DNA of 27,352 bases from positions 1 through 27,352 of the IMG/VR virus record IMGVR_UViG_3300035181_000319; one strand, given 5' to 3'. The position numbers and the translations under genes are program-made. Below the pieces are notes generated by a model. That model did not search any database, had not been told where the DNA came from, and saw only the letters and a list, made by a program, of their open reading frames with translations. The stretch is from a virus. Positions 14,079 to 20,640 of this stretch are shown in pieces. Every line of letters begins with the position of its first letter. Positions within the stretch are counted from its first letter, which is position 1.

Positions 14079-14905
14079 TTGAACCTCTGATCCTTCAGGC
14101 CGGTCACGATGACCAGCGGGTTGTCGCCGCAGAGGCGGCTGACGAGTCGGGCGCCGTAGAACTCGATCATGCCGCCCATGTCCAGGTTGGTGGTGTAGAA
14201 GGTCGGCGCCTCCCGGCGGTAACGCTCATCGACCACGACATCCAGTTGGGAGGCGGCGAAGTCCTCCACGTAGGAGCCCTTGATGCGCTCCGATCCGAGG
14301 TCGTCCAGGAATAGGATGTCGGCCTGGATCATGTCGCCCACGGTGGTATCCACGAAACCCTCAACGGTTGCCCTAGACCTGAGGAGAGCCACGGCAGACG
14401 GCCAGGATCGCCAGCGGAGCCCGGCGGCCCCTGGGCAGGGGTTGGGTTCCCCGCCATCGTTCACGCGGGCCACTTCCCGCGCCTGTAAGTGCGCTCGGAG
14501 GATCGCGGCCATCGCGGAGGTCTTGCCGGCGCCCGTGCCCTCGCCACCGATGCCGAAGCCCGCTTTGGGCGGCTTACCCTCCAACATGGACTTGACGGCC
14601 TCGATCGGGAGCGCCCGCTTGATCTCCACCGGGATCTTCACGACTTCTGACCTGGCCTCGCGGGGACTCATGCCGGCATCCATGCAGACGCCCCAGCTCC
14701 AGGCGCCGATCTTCTCCAGGTGTTCAGCCTTGCGCTTCGCCTGCCATGCTTGTTCCTGGCAGTAGCCGCAGACCAGCTCACCAGGGTTCTTCCTGTCCGG
14801 CCCCATCGGGCCCTTGCATACCGGGCAGGGTGTGGCCTCCGGCGTCACTGAGCTGGGCCTTGAGGGCGGCATCGCGCCTAGCGTGGCGATGGGTCGCAGA
14901 TCCAT
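14075..14905 (-). CDS. DnaC/IstB-like replicative helicase loader ATPase
   Basis: A 276-residue protein. Near residues 27-50 two Cys pairs (CPVC...CGYC) form a zinc ribbon. The AAA+ domain has Walker A GGEGTGAGKTSA (about 120-131) and Walker B ADILFLDDLGSE (about 195-206), then a sensor-type FYTTNLDMGG (about 237-246) and a GARLVSRL arginine-finger segment (about 252-259). DnaC-type loaders place the replicative helicase on origin DNA. ATG 14905 follows AAGGAG; a longer frame from 14953 is less likely. The gene overlaps the 3' end of the replication protein upstream by 128 bases, an unusually long overlap. Its stop is coupled to the zinc-finger gene. Confidence 0.9.
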   Translation of the reverse strand: MDLRPIATLGAMPPSRPSSVTPEATPCPVCKGPMGPDRKNPGELVCGYCQEQAWQAKRKAEHLEKIGAWSWGVCMDAGMSPREARSEVVKIPVEIKRALPIEAVKSMLEGKPPKAGFGIGGEGTGAGKTSAMAAILRAHLQAREVARVNDGGEPNPCPGAAGLRWRSWPSAVALLRSRATVEGFVDTTVGDMIQADILFLDDLGSERIKGSYVEDFAASQLDVVVDERYRREAPTFYTTNLDMGGMIEFYGARLVSRLCGDNPLVIVTGLKDQRFK

Positions 14906-15680
14906 TTTGGGCTCCTTGGTTGGGGGTGGTTGGTTTCGCGCTATCCTGGGCACGGCTTAGCCAGTTGGTGGTGAATCTCCCCATGCCGACGTAGGTTTTC
15001 CCTCGCTTGGGGTTCTGCTCCAGCCATAACCTCATTCGCTTAGCCTCAGCCAGTGGGTCAAGGCCTGGAAAGGCATCTTTCCAGTCGTCCAGAAGGGATT
15101 GGGTCACGGGCCACTCCTTCATCCCCTTGCCAACGCATGGAAGGACCACTACCGCCGGGCCGGATGGCGGCTTGGCCGCCTCCGGGCATGTAGTTCTCTT
15201 TTGGTCTTGGTCTTGGTCTTTGTCTTTGTCTTGGTCTTGGTCTTGGTCTTGGTAGGGCATCGCTCGGGCATCCCCATGGGCATCCCCATGGGCATCACAT
15301 TCATCCTGTTTAGGCCATCGAGCGGCTCCACCTCGGGCGGCCTTGAACCGTTGGGTCTCATAGAACCCCATCACCTGGTCCCACTCCCTGACCAAGTAGG
15401 GGATGCCGGTCCTCCCCGGCAGGCCGGACACCGGCTCCAGCTTCGGCCACTTCGCCAGCAGGTCATCCAGCTCATCCGGGGTGCAGCGGGCCAGCCATGC
15501 CAGCTTCCGGCGGTCATCGGGTAGGGTTCCGCCCTTGGCCCACTGGTGGAGCATGAGAAGGAAAACAGAGCCCCATTCCTCACGGCTCAGGTTCTCGTAG
15601 TCCTCATCCATGAGCATATGCCTTGGGAAGACCCGGAAATAATCGGCCCGCTCAGGTCTGTCCATCTTGCATCGTGTCAT
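14778..15680 (-). CDS. DUF1376-type phage replication (replisome organiser) protein
   Basis: About 300 residues. The N-terminal domain (ADYFRVFPRHMLMDEDYENL, then SREEWGSVFLLMLHQWAKGG and LPDDRRKLAWLARC) has the spacing of DUF1376 winged-helix proteins, which act in phage replication initiation. A low-complexity linker of alternating Q/K and D follows near residues 143-160, preceded by DAHGDAHGDA. The C-terminal part (MKEWPVTQSLLDDWKDAFPG ... KTYVGMGRFTTNWLSRA) resembles the distal domain of such initiators. ATG 15680 has CGGAG before it; an ATG five codons later is possible. It pairs with the helicase loader downstream, the usual phage arrangement. A candidate promoter lies at 15811-15838. 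Confidence 0.8.
   Translation of the reverse strand: MTRCKMDRPERADYFRVFPRHMLMDEDYENLSREEWGSVFLLMLHQWAKGGTLPDDRRKLAWLARCTPDELDDLLAKWPKLEPVSGLPGRTGIPYLVREWDQVMGFYETQRFKAARGGAARWPKQDECDAHGDAHGDARAMPYQDQDQDQDKDKDQDQDQKRTTCPEAAKPPSGPAVVVLPCVGKGMKEWPVTQSLLDDWKDAFPGLDPLAEAKRMRLWLEQNPKRGKTYVGMGRFTTNWLSRAQDSAKPTTPNQGAQNGSATHRHARRDAALKAQLSDAGGHTLPGMQGPDGAGQEEPW
15199..15252 (-). repeat. Hexamer microsatellite encoding a QD/KD linker
   Basis: About nine copies of a six-base unit (GGTCTT on the plus strand, two copies reading TGTCTT) run in tandem and encode alternating Gln-Asp and Lys-Asp in the replication protein. The unit length keeps the frame, so slippage would change linker length only. A second short tandem repeat (CATCCCCATGGG, about 15268-15298) encodes DAHGDAHGDA next to it. 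Confidence 0.85.
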
Positions 15681-15810
15681 GCCCACTCCGGGCAAGGTCC
15701 CCCTCGCCGGTGGTCGCGTCCGGGGCACCTTGCGGTCTGCCCGGTCACCGGCGGGGGGGATGTCAAGAACTTTCCGGGGCGATCCTGCGCGATTCAGGCC
15801 CGGTCTTTTC

Positions 15811-15838
15811 AGTTTAGGAGCTTGCCGCCTGGCGTCAA
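15811..15838 (-). promoter_or_regulatory. Candidate promoter for the replication genes
   Basis: On the minus strand: -35 TTGACG (15838-15833), 16-bp spacer, -10 TAAACT (15816-15811), followed by GAAAAG. The CTAAACTGAAA segment is the same as in the promoter before the Cro-like gene. The -35 overlaps the end of the RusA-like gene. The 15681-15834 gap holds nothing else that I can support. Confidence 0.55.
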
Positions 15839-16281
15839 CCCCCTTCCCCCAGTGGGGCGTCCTCCAGCATCATCCACAGGTGGGGCTTCTCTCCCTTGCT
15901 CAGCGGGTGCTGCTCCACGATCAGGTCCAGGTGGGCGGCGTCATCCTCCATGATCAAGCCGTGGCCGATGCGCCTACGGCTCCAATGCTGGCCCGCCTTC
16001 TTGCCGGTCTTGTAGTAGCCCTCCTCATGCTTCGGGGGGCGAAGGACGTCAATTACCGGCTTCATGCTGGCGTAGAGGTTGTCGCGGTCCAGGGTGCCAC
16101 GGCCGAACCGGGTCAGGGTCAGCCGGCGCCTGCACCCGGCCGTGGGGATGTCTACGAAGCCCGGCGCCGCCCGGATCAGCCAGAACCACTCCCGCAGAAG
16201 CCGGCCATAGACCGGCCACGCCATGCGCTTGATGACGTTTCCGCTGGGCGGGACCTTGGGGATGGTTAGGGTCCAGGTCAT
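15835..16281 (-). CDS. RusA-like Holliday-junction resolvase
   Basis: A 148-residue protein beginning MTWTLTIPKVPPSGNVIKRM. The IPKVPPSGN start, the central acidic motif TLDRDNLYASMKPVIDVL (about 66-83) and the distal IMEDDAAHLDLIVEQ (about 112-126) match the RusA fold, in which spaced aspartates bind the catalytic metal. Such enzymes cut branched recombination intermediates before packaging. ATG 16281 overlaps the stop of the zinc protein upstream (ATGA) and follows CGGAGG. It lies in the recombination operon with YqaJ and RecT. The family match is by motif; the acidic residues appear intact. Confidence 0.8.
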   Translation of the reverse strand: MTWTLTIPKVPPSGNVIKRMAWPVYGRLLREWFWLIRAAPGFVDIPTAGCRRRLTLTRFGRGTLDRDNLYASMKPVIDVLRPPKHEEGYYKTGKKAGQHWSRRRIGHGLIMEDDAAHLDLIVEQHPLSKGEKPHLWMMLEDAPLGEGG

Positions 16282-16475
16282 CGGGGCCTCCGGAACTCGT
16301 CCGCCTTGGGGCACTTCGCCCAATGCGGCTCCAGGGTGCCCTTCTCCAGCGGCATCGCCTTCCCTTTGGGGGTGCGATACCACGCCAACTCACAGCCGCA
16401 GGCGCGGCACTTGCCGGTGTTCGTGAACTCGTAGCCGGCCTTCTCCAGTTCCAGTTCGGTGCGCGGGAAGGTCAT
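16278..16475 (-). CDS. Small zinc-binding protein, 65 aa
   Basis: It begins MTFPRTELELEKAGYEFTNT and holds CRACGCELAWYRTPKGKAMP followed by HWAKCPKADEFRRPR. CxxC, then a Trp-rich TPxGKxxP turn and H...C form a zinc finger common in small phage proteins near recombination genes. ATGA overlap with the upstream gene and a further overlap with the RusA-like gene indicate tight coupling. It may bind DNA or partner with the resolvase (inference). Confidence 0.75.
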   Translation of the reverse strand: MTFPRTELELEKAGYEFTNTGKCRACGCELAWYRTPKGKAMPLEKGTLEPHWAKCPKADEFRRPR

Positions 16476-16741
16476 GGCCGGGGCTCCAGGGCATAGGTGG
16501 TCACGCCCGTCACTCGGTCACGGCTCAGAATTTCGATAGCGTAGCCGGCGCCCCGGAGGTCATGGATGCGGGCGCCGAAGCGCTGGGCTATCTGCATGAG
16601 GTCTGAATTGCTGGCCGGGCCTTCTTTCAGCCGGGCCAGGATCGCCTGACACTGGCGCGAGAGGCGTGGTTCCTCCTCTGTGCCCCGGACCTTGGGATCA
16701 GCCAGCCAGAACAGCGGGAGGTCTTGGGTTTCATCGTGCAT
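16472..16741 (-). CDS. Small winged-helix DNA-binding protein, 89 aa
   Basis: It begins MHDETQDLPLFWLADPKVRG. From about residue 27 it has RLSRQCQAILARLKEGPASN, then SDLMQIAQRFGARIHDLRGA and GYAIEILSRDRVTGVTTYAL. This spacing (helix, N-S-D-L, helix ARIHDLR, wing GYxIE) is typical of small phage winged-helix proteins. ATG 16741 has GAAGGAGGAGCC upstream. It follows a strong hairpin (16759-16789) after recT and could regulate the early operon. Confidence 0.75.
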   Translation of the reverse strand: MHDETQDLPLFWLADPKVRGTEEEPRLSRQCQAILARLKEGPASNSDLMQIAQRFGARIHDLRGAGYAIEILSRDRVTGVTTYALEPRP

Positions 16742-16758
16742 GGCTCCTCCTTCGGAAA

Positions 16759-16789
16759 CGGCCCTGGGGGTTGGTGGTCCCCAGGGCCG
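16759..16789 (-). terminator. Strong hairpin between recT and the winged-helix gene
   Basis: An 11-bp perfect stem, CGGCCCTGGGG (16759-16769) with CCCCAGGGCCG (16779-16789), encloses a nine-base loop. On the coding strand it is followed by TTTCC, so the T-tract is weak. It could be a partial terminator, an attenuator or an mRNA-stabilising end. It fills nearly the whole gap between the two genes. Confidence 0.55.
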
Positions 16790-16803
16790 GCATCATGGCG
16801 GGA

Positions 16804-17853
16804 TCAGTCGAGAGGCAACCCTTCCGGGCTCCCTGCGGGCGTAGCGTCCTGCTCGGGCTCGGGCGGGGCGGCGGGAGCCGGCGCCTGGGTGGCGGCCTTC
16901 AGGGCATCCTTGAGCCCGCCATTGCCCGACTTGGTGGCGGGCCGTTTCTCATCCTGCGTAGTCTCCCCGTCGCGGATGGTGGAGTAGAGCGCCTGGAGGT
17001 CAGCCAGTCCCTTGGGGATGAGAACGTTGCCCTTGGGCCCTTCCGGCTGGGCACCTTCTGTTGGGTCCATGCCGAGGGCTCCGGCGATCTGGTGGTCCAG
17101 TTCGTCCAGGGCGTCAATGACCACCTCCCCAGGCAGGGAGGGGAAGCCATCGGCCTTGTTGTCCACCTCCAGGGCCTTGGCAAGCTCCACGGAGAGGGGG
17201 AGGTATTTGGTCAGGCGCTTGATGACGGTCTTCTTCGCCATCTCGTTCCAATCGGTGACCCATGGGCCACTCTGTCCAGCGCGGGAGCGGGAGCGGATGC
17301 CATCTACCGCCTTGCGGCTCATTACCTCGAACTGTGTGGAGCCGTCCTTGAGTTTCGCCACGGCGTAGACCCACTTCACGGGCGCGTTCTCATCGGCGTC
17401 CAGGTTCGGGCGGTGCATGAGGAGGGGGTCAGAGCCCAACTGGTAGGTGAACTCATCGCCGTCCTTCACCACGGCGGCGAAGATCATGGCGATTTCGCCC
17501 GTGCGGCGGGCCAGGGAGATGAGGCCCCGGTAGCCGGGGATGCCCTGCGCCTCGTAGTTCCCGGTCTTGTTGTTCTTGAACGGCACCAAGTAGTACTCGC
17601 CCAGCGCGGAGCCCACCTCCAAGCCAAGCTCGGCACCCTGCATCACCGCCTTGACCACGGAGGCCGGGGTGCATTTCAGGATGAGCGGGTTGCGGCTGGC
17701 GGCGTTGATGGCGACCTTCATCAGGCGGTCAGCGGTCAGGTGGCGCGGGAGGAGCGCGGCGAGGGAGCCCTTGCGGCTCTCCAGAAGCTCCTGGAGTTGG
17801 TGGATGGGGCTCTTGGCCCTGGTGGCGGGGGGCATGGTTTCGGCCATGGTCAT
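16804..17853 (-). CDS. recT: RecT-family ssDNA-annealing recombinase
   Basis: A 349-residue protein. Residues about 35-250 form the RecT domain: LTADRLMKVAINAASRNPLI, AVMQGAELGLEVGSALGEYY, LVPFKN, IPGYRGLISLARRTGEI, and WVTDWNEMAKKTVIKRLTKY are typical blocks. The C-terminal third is low-complexity (Pro/Ala-rich). RecT binds the single-stranded tails made by the partner exonuclease and anneals them to complementary strands. ATG 17853 has AAAGGAGA upstream and overlaps the exonuclease stop (ATGA), so the two are co-translated, as expected for a two-component recombination system. Confidence 0.93.
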   Translation of the reverse strand: MTMAETMPPATRAKSPIHQLQELLESRKGSLAALLPRHLTADRLMKVAINAASRNPLILKCTPASVVKAVMQGAELGLEVGSALGEYYLVPFKNNKTGNYEAQGIPGYRGLISLARRTGEIAMIFAAVVKDGDEFTYQLGSDPLLMHRPNLDADENAPVKWVYAVAKLKDGSTQFEVMSRKAVDGIRSRSRAGQSGPWVTDWNEMAKKTVIKRLTKYLPLSVELAKALEVDNKADGFPSLPGEVVIDALDELDHQIAGALGMDPTEGAQPEGPKGNVLIPKGLADLQALYSTIRDGETTQDEKRPATKSGNGGLKDALKAATQAPAPAAPPEPEQDATPAGSPEGLPLD

Positions 17854-18893
17854 TCTCCTTTGAAGTTGAAGCGGAAGATGCGGTAGCCGTTGCCAGCCGC
17901 CGTGAACTCGGGGATGAGGCGCTCGAGGTCTTTTTCGTGGATGTGCTTGCGGGCCAGTTCCTCCCAGCGGGTGGTGACGCGCCCCTTTGTTTGATTCCAG
18001 GTGGCGATACCCTTGAGGCCGGAGGCTTCCCCGATGGCTTGCTTCAGGCGGTTCTCGATGGCCTTCTGCTCCTCCTCCATGGCCGCCATGGTGGTGCGGA
18101 TTTCAAAGAGGCGCTTCGCCTCCTCCAGTTGCTCAGGGGTGGGGTCTTTGACCACCTTGGTGGCTTGCGCCATCTTCCCCAGGTAGTGGCCCCAATCATC
18201 GGAGCCGTCCACTTCGGGCGGGATGTCCGCGATCACATGGTTGAGCCAGAAACTCTCGGCGGCCTCCTTGAAGAAGGCGTGAAGCTCCAGGTCGGCCTCG
18301 ACCTCATAGCACCGGAACTTCTGGCCCCGTTCGAGGACGGCGAGGTCCGCGTAGGGCGCGGTGTCCACCATCATCTGCACATGGAGTTGGACAAGGTAGC
18401 CCTTGGTGATCTGATCGGTCCCCGGCTCTCCCCAGCCCTTTGAGGGATCGCAGTAACCCACATTCTTGGCGTCCACCGGGCGGTGGTCACCCCCTGCGCG
18501 GCGGGCATCGAAGGAGGCGCCGAGGATGTCGGAACCCGGCACCTTGCGGAAGTCATAGGGGTCAGCGCGGACGATTTCGTGCCCCGTGCGCTTGGCGTAG
18601 ACCCGGAGGATGGTCTCCTCCAGTTCGAGGCCCATCTCCATCTCCTCGCTCATCACGAAGTCCTCATCCATGAGGGCTCCAGTCTTGGCAAGCCACACGC
18701 TCATCGGGCCGCCCCAGGATTTCGGGGCGAGGCCGAGGATCTTGGCGAGGTCGGTGGCACCGATGGCCTTCCGGCGATCCTCCAGCCATCTGTTGCGGCG
18801 CTGTTCCATGGTCTCCTCGGTCGGGGCCTCCATGGCGCCGAACACGGAGGTCGTGGCGGATGCCGTGGCCTTCATCATCAGTTCATCGCTCAT
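17850..18893 (-). CDS. YqaJ-family recombination exonuclease
   Basis: A 347-residue protein. The nuclease core includes RRKAIGATDLAKILGL (about 40-55), W..KTG (about 67-72), MEMGLELEETILRVYAKRTG (about 85-104), ILGASFDARRAGGDHRPVDAKNV (about 123-144, split here by the catalytic Asp and the DAK motif) and YLVQLHVQMMV (about 166-176). This is the YqaJ/lambda-exonuclease-like arrangement that resects 5' ends. The C-terminal part has a helical stretch (EEEQKAIENRLKQAIGEASG) typical of YqaJ proteins. It overlaps the Cro-like gene upstream and recT downstream by four bases each. The catalytic residues appear intact. Confidence 0.92.
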   Translation of the reverse strand: MSDELMMKATASATTSVFGAMEAPTEETMEQRRNRWLEDRRKAIGATDLAKILGLAPKSWGGPMSVWLAKTGALMDEDFVMSEEMEMGLELEETILRVYAKRTGHEIVRADPYDFRKVPGSDILGASFDARRAGGDHRPVDAKNVGYCDPSKGWGEPGTDQITKGYLVQLHVQMMVDTAPYADLAVLERGQKFRCYEVEADLELHAFFKEAAESFWLNHVIADIPPEVDGSDDWGHYLGKMAQATKVVKDPTPEQLEEAKRLFEIRTTMAAMEEEQKAIENRLKQAIGEASGLKGIATWNQTKGRVTTRWEELARKHIHEKDLERLIPEFTAAGNGYRIFRFNFKGE

Positions 18894-19096
18894 CGCGCCA
18901 CCTTCTTCAGATCGTTGGGCTTCAGCTTGCCCTTCGCCAGTTTGAGGATTTCGGCGGCGTGGTCCAGCGTTGGCTGGGTCCGCCCCTTCTTCCAGTTGGT
19001 CACGGCGCTTGGATCTACGCCGAGGCGCCGGGCGAGAGCCCGCACCCCGTATGCCTTAATCCAGGCTCCAAACTTGTTGAGTGTGGGTTGGTCCAT
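18890..19096 (-). CDS. Cro/C1-type HTH regulator
   Basis: A 68-residue protein beginning MDQPTLNKFGAWIKAYGVRA, with a helix-turn-helix ALARRLGVDPSAVTNWKKGR (about 20-39) and a basic end (KLKPNDLKKVAR). ATG 19096 has GGAG seven bases upstream and is preferred over ATGs at 19108 and 19123. Its size and its place as the first gene of the leftward early operon resemble lambda Cro. It is coupled to the exonuclease by ATGA. No divergent CI-type gene is visible, so it may be a self-repressor rather than half of a lysis-lysogeny switch. Confidence 0.85.
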   Translation of the reverse strand: MDQPTLNKFGAWIKAYGVRALARRLGVDPSAVTNWKKGRTQPTLDHAAEILKLAKGKLKPNDLKKVAR

Positions 19097-19144
19097 TTCT
19101 GACTCCATGTTGGCGGCCAGCATTGGCCGCTAGTCCATGCTTTC

Positions 19145-19172
19145 AGTTTAGACATTGTGGACCAAGGCGCAA
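19145..19172 (-). promoter_or_regulatory. Candidate early promoter before the Cro-like gene
   Basis: On the minus strand: -35 TTGCGC (19172-19167), 16-bp spacer, -10 TAAACT (19150-19145), followed by GAAAGC. The CTAAACTGAAA segment and spacer length match the candidate at 15811-15838. A short palindrome, TTGAT-C-ATCAA (19180-19190), just upstream might bind the Cro-like protein. Confidence 0.55.
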
Positions 19173-19199
19173 CACTTTGTTGATCATCAATCCATGAAT

Positions 19200-19215
19200 T
19201 GTGATCTTCGTCACA
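19200..19215. promoter_or_regulatory. CRP-type site TGTGA-N6-TCACA in the early control region
   Basis: TGTGATCTTCGTCACA has both consensus CRP half-sites and is nearly identical to the site at 13798-13813. It is centred about 62.5 bp upstream of the 3' end of the -10 at 19145, almost the same distance as in the other case. It sits between the late terminator and the early promoter. Confidence 0.55.
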
Positions 19216-19230
19216 CCAGCACACGGGCAC

Positions 19231-19262
19231 AAGAAAACGCCCGGCCCACAACGAGCCGGGCG
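19231..19262 (-). terminator. Rho-independent terminator of the late operon
   Basis: CGCCCGGC (19238-19245) and GCCGGGCG (19255-19262) form a perfect 8-bp stem with a nine-base loop. On the minus strand it is followed by TTTTCTT (19237-19231). It lies just after the last lysis-region gene and before the early promoter. The remaining 19263-19323 bases show no further signal. Confidence 0.85.
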
Positions 19263-19323
19263 CCCACTCCACCCTCACCGCCGTGAGGAGCCGTCACGGC
19301 AGGCAGGCGGCGTGATGGTCTCC

Positions 19324-19947
19324 TCAGAACCGAATACCGGCCCGGATGAACCCAGCCCATGTGGTGCGGCCACCCGCTGCCAGGGGTTCTCGCACTTGGT
19401 AGAGATCGGCTCCTAGGCGGAGGAACCCGGCGTCCCTCTCGATCCAGGCGCCGAAGGTTCTGTCGGCTGGGTTCCAGCTTGGCCCCGCCGCCCACTTCAG
19501 GACCCGCTGGGGCACCGCAGCCTCCATGGGGATGTCCACCCCACCAATGACCTGCCCGTCGGGACTGGAGGCCAGGACCCTGCGGGACTGGTCGGGCATC
19601 CTCACTAGGGTGAGATCCACGCGCACGGGCGGGCACGGTGGCCGTGCAGGTGCGCTTGCACTATCGGAAGCACCGGACACAGAGGGGAGCGGAAGCACCG
19701 GGCTTGCGTGGGGCTGGACGGTCACCTGGACGATGCGCTCCACCTTCGCGCCCTTGGGCACGGTCTGAGCCGGCTTCGCGTCCTCCTGCGGCTTGCGCTC
19801 CAGCATCAGGCTTCCGTCCTGCTGGCGCACCGGCGGGGCGTAGGCCTCTGTCACCGGGGGCTTCGGCTTCCAGATCATCCACCCTGTCCCGAGCCCGGCC
19901 CCGAAGATCAGAACCCAGGCGATAAGCCCTTTCTGGATGTCGTTCAC
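19324..19947 (-). CDS. N-terminally anchored periplasmic protein, lysis region
   Basis: A 207-residue protein starting at GTG 19947 in a GTGA overlap with the holin-like gene, with AAGGGGGA upstream. Residues about 7-24 form a membrane helix (GLIAWVLIFGAGLGTGWMIW). The Pro-rich stretch has LMLERKPQEDAKPAQTVPKG, then KVERIVQVTVQP. The C-terminal domain has RRVLASSPDGQVIGGVDIPM and WIERDAGFLRLGADLYQV, and ends FIRAGIRF. A Pro-rich periplasmic extension after an anchor could span the cell wall, as i-spanins do, but no partner lipoprotein gene was seen. It is probably a lysis or envelope accessory protein; the role is unproven. Confidence 0.7.
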   Translation of the reverse strand: MNDIQKGLIAWVLIFGAGLGTGWMIWKPKPPVTEAYAPPVRQQDGSLMLERKPQEDAKPAQTVPKGAKVERIVQVTVQPHASPVLPLPSVSGASDSASAPARPPCPPVRVDLTLVRMPDQSRRVLASSPDGQVIGGVDIPMEAAVPQRVLKWAAGPSWNPADRTFGAWIERDAGFLRLGADLYQVREPLAAGGRTTWAGFIRAGIRF

Positions 19948-20219
19948 GGCTGGTCCCCCTTCGGTGGTTCCGGTGCATTGGAGCCCTTCTTGAACAGGCC
20001 GCCGGTGATGGCGGTGAGGAAAGCACTGAAGGCCAGGACCAGGTTGCCGTCCCGTGGCCCGGTGTAGAACCACCACGTCAGCCAACCTGCGGCGGCGATG
20101 AGCCCCATGCCATAGGCGGCCAGGTTGACCTCCAGGGTGGGGTCCTGGCTGTTGAAGGCGCGTCCAAGGCCCAGCCGCGGCCTCAACTTCTCCAGTAGAT
20201 CCACTGCCCATGGCGGCAT
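19944..20219 (-). CDS. Holin-like protein with two membrane helices, 91 aa
   Basis: It begins MPPWAVDLLEKLRPRLGLGR. Two hydrophobic segments follow: about 35-51 (LAAYGMGLIAAAGWLTWWFY) and about 60-75 (LVLAFSAFLTAITGGLF), then a hydrophilic charged tail (KKGSNAPEPPKGDQP). Two helices, small size and position just after the cell-wall enzyme fit a class II holin that times lysis. ATG 20219 has GGGAGG upstream and shares a base with the stop of a 14-codon ORF (TGATG). No specific holin family motif is visible. Confidence 0.65.
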   Translation of the reverse strand: MPPWAVDLLEKLRPRLGLGRAFNSQDPTLEVNLAAYGMGLIAAAGWLTWWFYTGPRDGNLVLAFSAFLTAITGGLFKKGSNAPEPPKGDQP

Positions 20220-20263
20220 CACAGCCTCCCGAGCCAGGTATTGATTCGGTCGAGCGTGGTCAT
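20219..20263 (-). CDS. 14-codon micro-ORF coupled between Tlde1-like and holin genes
   Basis: It reads MTTLDRINTWLGRL. Its ATG overlaps the upstream stop as ATGA and its stop overlaps the holin start as TGATG, so it exactly bridges the gap. It may be a translational coupling device or an amphipathic peptide. No separate ribosome site is obvious, so it could also be chance. Confidence 0.35.
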   Translation of the reverse strand: MTTLDRINTWLGRL

Positions 20264-20640
20264 GGGGTCACCGTCAGGGTGTCATCGGGGCCGGGCGTGA
20301 GGTTGTGGATCTGCAGGCGCCCGGCGAAAGGAACCACGCAGCATCCCTGGGACTCCTGGCCTCGGCGGGCGGGGTTCATGCTCGGGCCGTGGATGAAGAA
20401 GTCATCCCGCCCGAAGGTCTCCCCGGCGATCTGTGTAAGGGGCGCCACCATCTGTCCCAGGTGGGGATGGTTCTGCCAAGGGCCGATGCGGTAGATGCCC
20501 TGGGGTAGCGGCCCCACGTTGTGGACGTGCTGCATGGCGGGGTTGCACTTGCCCTCCCCGTTCCCAGACCATCCCAGGGCAACATGTGTGCCGTCATCCA
20601 TGGTCACCAGGCCGGTAGACTGGCTGAAGTTCAGGTTCAT
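20260..20640 (-). CDS. Tlde1/DUF2778-like cell-wall enzyme (candidate endolysin)
   Basis: A 126-residue protein beginning MNLNFSQSTGLVTMDDGTHV. It has GWSGNGEGKCNPAMQHVHNV, then GPLPQGIYRIGPW, and the catalytic block GRDDFFIHGPSM...ESQGCCVVPF (about 83-107) with the IHG histidine and the SQGC cysteine typical of L,D-transpeptidase-like Tlde1 proteins. Tlde1 effectors act on peptidoglycan stem peptides. No signal peptide is present, so release would rely on a holin, as with endolysins. ATG 20640 has GGAGGTGG upstream and overlaps the previous stop (ATGA). No other muralytic gene was seen in the window, which makes this the lysis enzyme candidate. Confidence 0.8.
   Translation of the reverse strand: MNLNFSQSTGLVTMDDGTHVALGWSGNGEGKCNPAMQHVHNVGPLPQGIYRIGPWQNHPHLGQMVAPLTQIAGETFGRDDFFIHGPSMNPARRGQESQGCCVVPFAGRLQIHNLTPGPDDTLTVTP

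Noticed and set aside
15761-15766. TTGACA on the minus strand as an additional promoter
   Set aside because: No acceptable -10 appears 15-19 bases downstream; the sequence there is GC-rich.
16666-17886. 406-codon plus-strand frame
   Set aside because: It is antisense to recT, with no motif or ribosome site.
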